DNA of 64,000 bases from Clitoria ternatea. Taxonomy: Eukaryota > Streptophyta > Magnoliopsida > Fabales > Fabaceae. The notes beneath the pieces are model-generated. The model was not told the origin of the DNA. It made no database searches and saw only the letters and a list, made by a program, of their open reading frames with translations. The stretch spans positions 17,344,001 to 17,408,000 of the forward strand of contig CM075673.1 in assembly GCA_037962975.1 (NCBI GenBank), written 5' to 3'. Both the position numbers and the translations under genes were made by a program. This document shows, one piece after another, positions 57,841 through 64,000 of this stretch (position 1 is its first letter; every line of letters starts with the position of its first letter).

Positions 57841-59440
57841 AATAACAAAAGGTGTAAGTACTCGAAACGCTACTAGAAATGCATGCAATCACTTAGCTTT
57901 TGTATCACAAATAGAACCCAAAAATATTAATGAAGCTATTATTGATGAACATTGGATGTTGGCCATGCAAGAAGAATTGAATCAATTTGAAAGAAATGAA
58001 GTTTGGGAACTTGTGCCAAGACCCAATGACCATCTAATAATAGGTACTAAATGGGTTTTTAGAAATAAGTTAGATGAAAATGGAATAATAACAAGAAACA
58101 AAGCTAGATTAGTTGCTAAAGGATATAATCAAGAAGGGGGAATAGACTATGAAGAAACGTATGCTCCCGTAGCTAGATTAGAAGCCATAAGATTACTGTT
58201 AGCTTTTGCTTGTTGTATGGATTTTAAGTTTTATCAAATGGATGTCAAAAGCGCTTTTCTAAATGGCTATATTCAAGAAGAAACTTATGTAGATCAACCT
58301 CCCGGTTTTGAAAATCACAAATTTCCAAATCATGTTTTTAAATTGAGAAAAGCTTTATATGGTTTGAAACAAGCTCCAAGAGCTTGGTATGAAAGACTTA
58401 GTAAATTTCTTTTAGAAAATAATTTTGAAAGAGGAAAGGTTGATACTACGCTATTTATAAAACGTAAAAACAATGACATTCTTTTGGTACAAGTTTATGT
58501 TGATGACATAATATTTGGTGCTACTAATGAAATTCTTTGTCAAGAGTTTGCCAAGATTATGCAAGACGAATTCGAAATATCCATGATGGGAGAACTTACC
58601 TTCTTCCTTGGATTACAAATCAAACAAATAAATGAAGGGACTTTCATTAGTCAAACAAAATATTGCAAAGAACTACTCAAAAGATTTGAAATGGACAAAG
58701 AAAACAAAATAGCTACACCCATGAGTACATCTTGCTACTTAGACAAAGATGAGAAGGGTAAGGACGTTGAAATAACTAAGTACCGAGGTATGATTGGTTC
58801 CTTACTTTACTTAACAGCTAGTAGGCCTGATATTATGTTTGTTGTGTGCATGTGTGCTAGATACCAAGCATGTCCTAAAGAATCACATCTCACTGCTATA
58901 AAAAGAATTTTGAAATATCTTGTGGGTACTCAAAATGTTGGTTTATGGCATCCCAAAGGCGTTGAATGTATTCTCAGAGGATATTCTGATTCTGACTTTG
59001 CTGATTGTAAACTTGATAGAAAGAGTACCAGTGGCACATGTCATTTACTTGGTAGTTCCCTTGTTTCTTGGCATAGCAAGAAGCAAGTAAGTGTTGCTTT
59101 ATCGACAGCTGAGGCAGAATATGTAGCAGCTGGCAGTTGTTGTGGTCAAATTCTTTGGATGACACAACAACTTCTTGACTTTGGTGTTGTTTTAAACAAA
59201 GTGCCTATTAAATGTGATAACACTAGCGCAATAAATATCTTTAAAAATCCGGTCATGCATTCTAGGACTAAACACATTGAAATAAGACATCACTTTATAA
59301 GAGACCATGTTTTGAAAGGAGATTGTGTACTTGAATATGTTGAAACTTCAAAACAATTGGCGGATATTTTTACAAAACCCCTTCCAAAAGAACAATTTAT
59401 AAATATTAGAAGGGAATTAGGAATTTTTGAAATTGATTAA
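57841..59440 (+). CDS. pol: Copia C3 reverse transcriptase-RNase H, open
   Basis: An open segment (frame begins at 57797) without stops. RT has LIIGTKWVFRNKLDENG, FYQMDVKSAFLNG, KALYGLKQAPRAWYERL and the active site YVDD at residues 234-237. RNase H is complete (YSDSDFADCKLDRKSTSG, ALSTAEAEYVAAGSCC, CDNTSAINI, HIEIRHHFIRD) and ends with the copia signature LADIFTKPLPKEQF then GIFEID. It is the best preserved enzyme in the copia elements here. Confidence 0.94.
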
Positions 59441-60177
59441 ATTGACTCATCTTTTATCACACTTTCTTACACTTTGAACAAAATCTTTTGAAAATCTTTG
59501 ACTCAAAGTATTTCACTTACTCCTTTCATAAAATTTTCATTTCTTTGAAAATAGTAACTTACTTTGTAATATATAAGTCAATCTTTTCATTAAAATGACA
59601 ATCACGTTTTCATAATCATCCTAATGCTCCACAAATCACTTATCCTATTTGAGATCCCATAGAGTCCCCACTTAAGTAAATATATTTTTAACACAAAGAT
59701 AATCTTCTATGTACCACATGGTTCTCAAAAATAAATGGCAAATGACTTTGATTTTCTTGACTATATTGTGCAATAAAAATCATTGGAAAATTGCAAAATT
59801 TTAATCCTGTATAACCTCTAACTTTGCTTATCCAAAAGAAAGAGAAAACATCATTATGATTGCTTACATACCTTGAATTACTCTGTGATATATGTTGCAT
59901 GTTTTAGGGGGAGTTTTATATGCAAATGGTATCTATCTCTACAAAATGTATCTTTCTTAAAGGTGTATATATATATATAGATGTTTTTTGATGATGCCAA
60001 AGGGGGAGAAAATAAATATATACATTCTAAGTGGCATAAAATATCTTACAAAGGGGGAGAGAATATCATGATGTTATAATGGTATCTATTATATGTGTAA
60101 GGGGGAGTCATTTTTGCAATGTATTTGAACTGTTATAATACTAACATCCCAAGAGACAAACATTTGTTGTCATCATC
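59441..60177 (+). other. C3 3' non-coding region with repeated PPT-like tracts
   Basis: No open frame of note and no envelope-like gene. AGGGGGAG occurs at about 59907, 60002, 60051 and 60099 before the true tract at 60178. A (TA)n run lies near 59969. Confidence 0.8.
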
Positions 60178-60191
60178 AAAAAGGGGGAGAA
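60178..60191 (+). other. Polypurine tract of copia C3
   Basis: AAAAAGGGGGAGAA lies directly before TGTATTTATA of the 3' LTR. Confidence 0.93.
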
Positions 60192-62348
60192 TGTATTTAT
60201 ATGTTGATGTAGGTTTTGACAATAAACAACAAATGAAGATTTAAGTTCAAATACACAAATCAATAATGATTGATAAGATAAACAAATGATTGCCAAAAGA
60301 ACAAAGGATTAAGCATGAGAATTAGGTGCTTGGCACGCCCAAGCATGAAGGAAGCTCGCTTGAGCGAGGGAGACAATTGTTAAGCGCGAGGAGAGCCGCT
60401 TGAGCGTGATGATATGATTGGTTGCTCGCTTAAGCGCGAGTAAAGATAGGCTTGAGCATGGTCGAGGAAGCCTGAGCGTGAGATAAAGTATGCAATGAAA
60501 TAAAGGAAGCTTAAGCAAAAGAATGAAGAATCAGGAACTTGGCGCTTGAGCGCTGGACAAGCTCGCTTAAGCGAGAAACTATGGAGCTTAAGCGTGAGTC
60601 AGCGTGGAAGTATCGCTTAAGTGCTGGACAAGCTCGCTTAAGCATGAAGCTATGGAGCTTAAGCGTGAGTGTGGAGCAAAGCGTGATGCATCAGGAGCCC
60701 AAAATCACAAGTCTCGCTTAAGCGCTGGACCAGCTAGCTTAAGCGCTGGACAAGCTCGCTTGAGCGTGAAGCTATGGAGCTTAAGCGTGAGCGTGGAGCA
60801 AAGCGTGATGCATCAGGAGCCCAAAATCACAAGTCTCGCTTAAGCGTAAACAAGGTTCGCTTGAGCGTGATAGCACGCTTGAGCGTGGATTCGAGCATGA
60901 TGCAAGCGTGAAAAGGAAATCAAGGGAAATATACCTGTACGTTTAAGCGTGATTAAACTCGCTTGAGCAAGGATGCTACAAAATTAATTACAGCATGTGT
61001 TTATGATGTGTAGTGGAATATCAGAAGTTCCAAGAAGCTAATTTAAACATCATGCTACTCTCAGATGATTAAACTATGTCACCATGAGTCAGATAAGTTT
61101 ACTTAATTCAAATGAATTATGTGAATTTAAATTTGAATCTTTATTGAATATATGACAGCCTTGCATCGCACTTGGACAAACTGAATCACACTATGAATTA
61201 GCCAAATACAGCGTTCTAACATTCTCTGAGCAGATTGCATTCTCCAGGTCTCCACTATGCAAGTTGCAATTTAAGTAACTAAAAATAGACATACGCTCCA
61301 CTGTTCCACCTTGTCGTGGAAATTAAATACACTGCTCCACCATAAAATGACCATGTTGCTCCATGTCATCAAAGGAAGTTAAAGATACAAGGAACCATAC
61401 TACATTATCCTCGGGTGAATATTTTAATTGCAATCACCATGCTTCCATCTACTATAAATAGGGAAGGCAATTGAATTTGCAATTCGTACCAAAGCATTTG
61501 AAGCATTTACATTTGCTTTCTTCCCCCTCCATTCTCTTGCTCTTCTTCTTGCTCTCTTTATTCTTTGATTGGCATATTTCTTGAAGTTATTTTTGAGAGT
61601 TAATTTGTGGGGAAATTATATTGTGTACTTAATTTGCATATCCTCTCTTTGAGAGTTATTACTTTGTGAAAGCTTTAACTTGTATATCCACTCTATTGGA
61701 GAGTTTCCTTGTATGCTCAAACACCAAAAATCTTAAAATCTTTAGGTTGGGGTTTTAACCTTGTAATTGAGAGATTGAGAGATTGGGTGGAGTGCCCTTG
61801 TACTTGTGAGGATTGGATTCTTGAGTGTGGGACACTAGGAAGTCGCGATTGCTCAAAGTTGTTTCTCTAATCTCAAATAGTGGAAATACTCTAAGTGGGT
61901 TGCTTAGAGGCGAGATGTGTATCGGCATGGTGGAACTTGTATATATCGGTTTGCAAATCTCTCTTCCCTAAACTCATTTAATTTGTGCACTTAAGTTGCT
62001 TGCTTGATTCATTGTTTCATTAACTTGGACTAAGTGCATGTTATACTAAGTTGCAAACTATTTTGATTAACATTGTTGAACTTGACTTTAAGTAACATTC
62101 TTCTATTAATCTTTCTAAAAATCTCATAAATTGCTTTGTGGTTAATTTGATTCTATATCTTGATTATTACTTAGACTTTTTAAGTACTTATTATCTTGAC
62201 GTGTGCATAATTTGTTATCACTAGCCATTAAGCTTATCATCTTCAATAGACATAGTAACTAAAGAATCAATTTCAAAAGCATTCAAAGTAAAATTTTTAA
62301 TACTCAATTCACCCCCCCTCTTGAGTAATTGAGGCCACTTGGTTAACA
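60192..62348 (+). repeat. 3' LTR of copia C3
   Basis: 2157 bp, TGTATTTATA...GGTTAACA. TATA box TATAAATA is at 61453-61460. It gives the uninterrupted version of the site where element B inserted in the 5' LTR. Confidence 0.95.
60330..60965. repeat. CTTAAGCG palindrome cluster in C3 3' LTR
   Basis: Same array as 36595-37255 with one ~21-base unit fewer and scattered point changes (for example GCTAGCTTAAGCG, GCTTAAGCATG). Confidence 0.9.
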
Positions 62349-62353
62349 ATTAC

Positions 62354-63035
62354 CCCTTTATATTTTTGTTGTCCCTCCATTTTTTTGTTCGTAGTTAAGT
62401 TAGTGACGGATCGTGACCGTCACTATAGGGTGGGTTGTTTGGCAATGGAGGTTCACCGTCGTTTAAGTTGATCTAGGTGGATAAAAGACGATTAGATTTG
62501 TGTCACATGGCTTAGTTGTGACTTGTATAACAATGACACAAATACTGTTGCTCATTTTTTTATGATATTGATGGCTATTGTAGGTCGTCACTAGTTTGTC
62601 CACGTGTCAACTTTTTTTTAAAATAGCTACGGTTTTAGCGATGTGTGTTTGGCCGTCGCTAAATCTTATAACTTAGTTGACCTCAACCTTTCCCCTTCGT
62701 AACTTTTTCGAGCCCTAAACGTCCTTGTTCTTCTTTGCCCCCTCTACTTCTCCATCTGGTCCACTCTCTCGAGCCCTAAACCCTTATCTACTCCTCCGTC
62801 TGTGGGGTCCCTTAACTTCATTGAGGACTAGCGACTTCGTTGTCTCAATTCTCCGTTCAAGGCCTTCGACTATGAGCCCTCTATATGCTCTGTTGTCTGC
62901 CTCGTCCATGACTGCAAGCCATTCCCGCAGGTGATGTACATTGGTTTCAGTTAGGTTCCTTTAAAGTTTCAAATAAGTCATTGTTGGTTCTGTTGTTGCT
63001 ATTGCTGTTTATAGATATAATGCTTATCCCAACAA
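62354..63035 (+). mobile_element. CACTA transposon, continuation right of C3
   Basis: It follows the ATTAC duplication. Subterminal-like words continue (GTGACGGATCGTGACCGTCAC near 62403, GTTTTAGCGATG and GCCGTCGCTAAAT near 62630). The stretch 62690-62940 is richer in C and T with a short open frame, unrecognised, possibly captured host DNA. No transposase and no right CACTA end is seen before C4 begins. Confidence 0.65.
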
Positions 63036-64000
63036 TGTATTTGTATATTGTAGATAGGTTTTGATAATGACAAGTACATAAGAATAAGAAGAGCATCATT
63101 CATGAATCAAAAATAAGTGAAATAAACAAATCAAAAGAATACAATTGATGTACTCAAATCAAAGATTCAAGGAATCATGAAGAACATGCTCCCATATGAT
63201 CAAAGAATCAAGAAAACAATGCATGAAAATCAAGGAAAGGAACCATGACTCAAAATGCATCAAGAAAACATCAAAAAGCATGGAAAAACAACAAAAAGCA
63301 TTGCTTGAATTGATTCACATACGTATGAATCGATTCAGAGGCCTGGAAGTCCCAAAAATATGACAACAAAATGTTCTGAATCGATTCACCAGAGCCTGAA
63401 TTGATTCACACGAAGCTGACAGCCCAAAAATTCAAAATAGAACAGCCTGAATTGATTCACCATGTCTTGAATCGATTCACACGCTCCTGGAAGCCCAAAA
63501 TGCCCAAGTCAGAATGCCTTGAATCGATTCAAAAACACATGAATCGATTCAAGTAATGGAAAACATCACTAAAAAGACATTTTTAGGTAGGAAACATAGA
63601 TCTAATACCCACTATACGCAGAGACAAGCTGGAACCATGATATGCAACGGCTAGGAGGACCTTCAAAGCTCTATAAATGGACCTCTAACTCAAGCGCAAC
63701 ATATCCCAACTAGAAGCAATCAATAAAAGCTTGCATTTGTGCTTAGTGAGTCATTTTTCTTGTATAGTTTCATTATTCTGAAATTTTAAGCTTGTATTTA
63801 TAAATCCTCTCTTATTGTTGAGAGTTACCATTATGAGAGCTTTCATTTGTATATCAACTCTATTGTGAGAGTATATTGCTTGTAAACACAAACACCAAAC
63901 ACCAAACACCAAATTTCACTCTAGGTTGAGTAGTTACAAAGGTTGGGGTTCAACCTTTGGGATATTGAGAGTTTGAGAGATTGGGTGGGTTACCCTTGTG
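63036..64000 (+). repeat. Start of copia C4 LTR (runs off the window)
   Basis: TGTATTTGTATATTGTAG begins like the C3 LTR, and GGTTTTGATAATGAC matches its next words. TATAAATG is at 63672. From 63780 onward the text parallels the C3 LTR (TTGTATATCAACTCTATTG, AAACACCAAA, GATTGGGTGG). It is a relative of C3 with a different palindrome cluster. The bases before it are AACAA, a possible target duplication that cannot be checked. Confidence 0.82.
63304..63554. repeat. GAATCGATTC palindrome cluster in C4 LTR
   Basis: At least eight copies of TGAATCGATTCA or TGAATTGATTCA occur in 250 bases. The cluster is at the position where the C3 LTR carries its CTTAAGCG cluster. Confidence 0.88.

Larger units (their letters stand above)
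36457..62348 (+). mobile_element. Copia element C3 (SIRE/Maximus-like), interrupted by element B
   Basis: Without the 16-kb insertion, C3 is about 9.8 kb: LTRs of 2178 and 2157 bp, PBS, gag, pol and a 0.75-kb tail with several polypurine tracts. Its LTRs are nearly identical, with the length difference explained by one ~21-base palindrome unit. The coding region has a few frameshifts and a stop. The long gag with two zinc knuckles and the long LTR fit the SIRE/Maximus lineage; no envelope-like ORF follows pol. Confidence 0.9.

Noticed and set aside
59441..60177. An envelope-like gene after pol in copia C3
   Set aside because: SIRE relatives may carry one, but here only ~0.7 kb without an open frame is left.
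62725..62934. A 69-codon frame in the CACTA right part
   Set aside because: Too short, no recognisable domain; noted only as a possible fragment of captured host DNA.

Overview
This is a gene-poor, heterochromatin-like stretch of a flowering-plant nuclear genome. The evidence is the set of plant-type transposable elements: Ty1/copia elements primed by initiator tRNA-Met, a Tat-lineage Ty3/gypsy element with a second RNase H domain, a large non-autonomous gypsy derivative with 5-kb LTRs, and a CACTA transposon. I see no ordinary host gene, no rRNA or tRNA gene and no CRISPR. I cannot name the species.

Layout, left to right. (1) 1-11807: a non-autonomous gypsy element (LARD type) with two ~5-kb LTRs around a 2.3-kb non-coding middle; its first ~0.5 kb lies left of the window. 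(2) 11808-12340: AT-rich sequence, possibly the edge of a DNA transposon. (3) ~12340-18041: copia element C1, with 5' LTR, PBS, long leader, gag and protease-integrase; it is cut inside the reverse transcriptase by element A. (4) 18042-30602: Tat gypsy element A, coding for gag-pol on the minus strand and carrying an extra gene on the plus strand. A 2.85-kb solo LTR (22843-25694) sits in its integrase. (5) 30603-35938: decayed copia element C2. (6) 35939-36456 and 62354-63035: two parts of a CACTA element inserted in C2. (7) 36457-62348: copia element C3 (SIRE/Maximus-like) inserted in the CACTA element. (8) 37969-54043: Tat element B, 16 kb and fairly complete, inserted in the 5' LTR of C3. 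(9) 63036-64000: start of a further copia LTR, C4.

Insertion order can be read directly: C2 was hit by CACTA, CACTA by C3 (target duplication ATTAC), and C3 by element B (target duplication ACTTG). Element A was separately hit by the solo LTR (target duplication CGGAC).

The most interesting object is the extra gene of the Tat elements. It lies between pol and the 3' LTR, antisense to gag-pol, and is present once in A and twice in B. All three copies share a G-box, TGGGCC and TATA promoter arrangement, an N-terminal domain resembling the 'putative gypsy type transposon' family, one intron of 80-87 bp at the same codon position, a coiled-coil second exon and a conserved C-terminal block. The intron can be spliced only from transcripts antisense to the retroelement, so retrotransposition through the sense RNA keeps it. 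A second theme is that three LTR families carry dense clusters of short palindromes (GAATCGATTC or CGCTTAAGCG types) upstream of the TATA box or inside the LTR.
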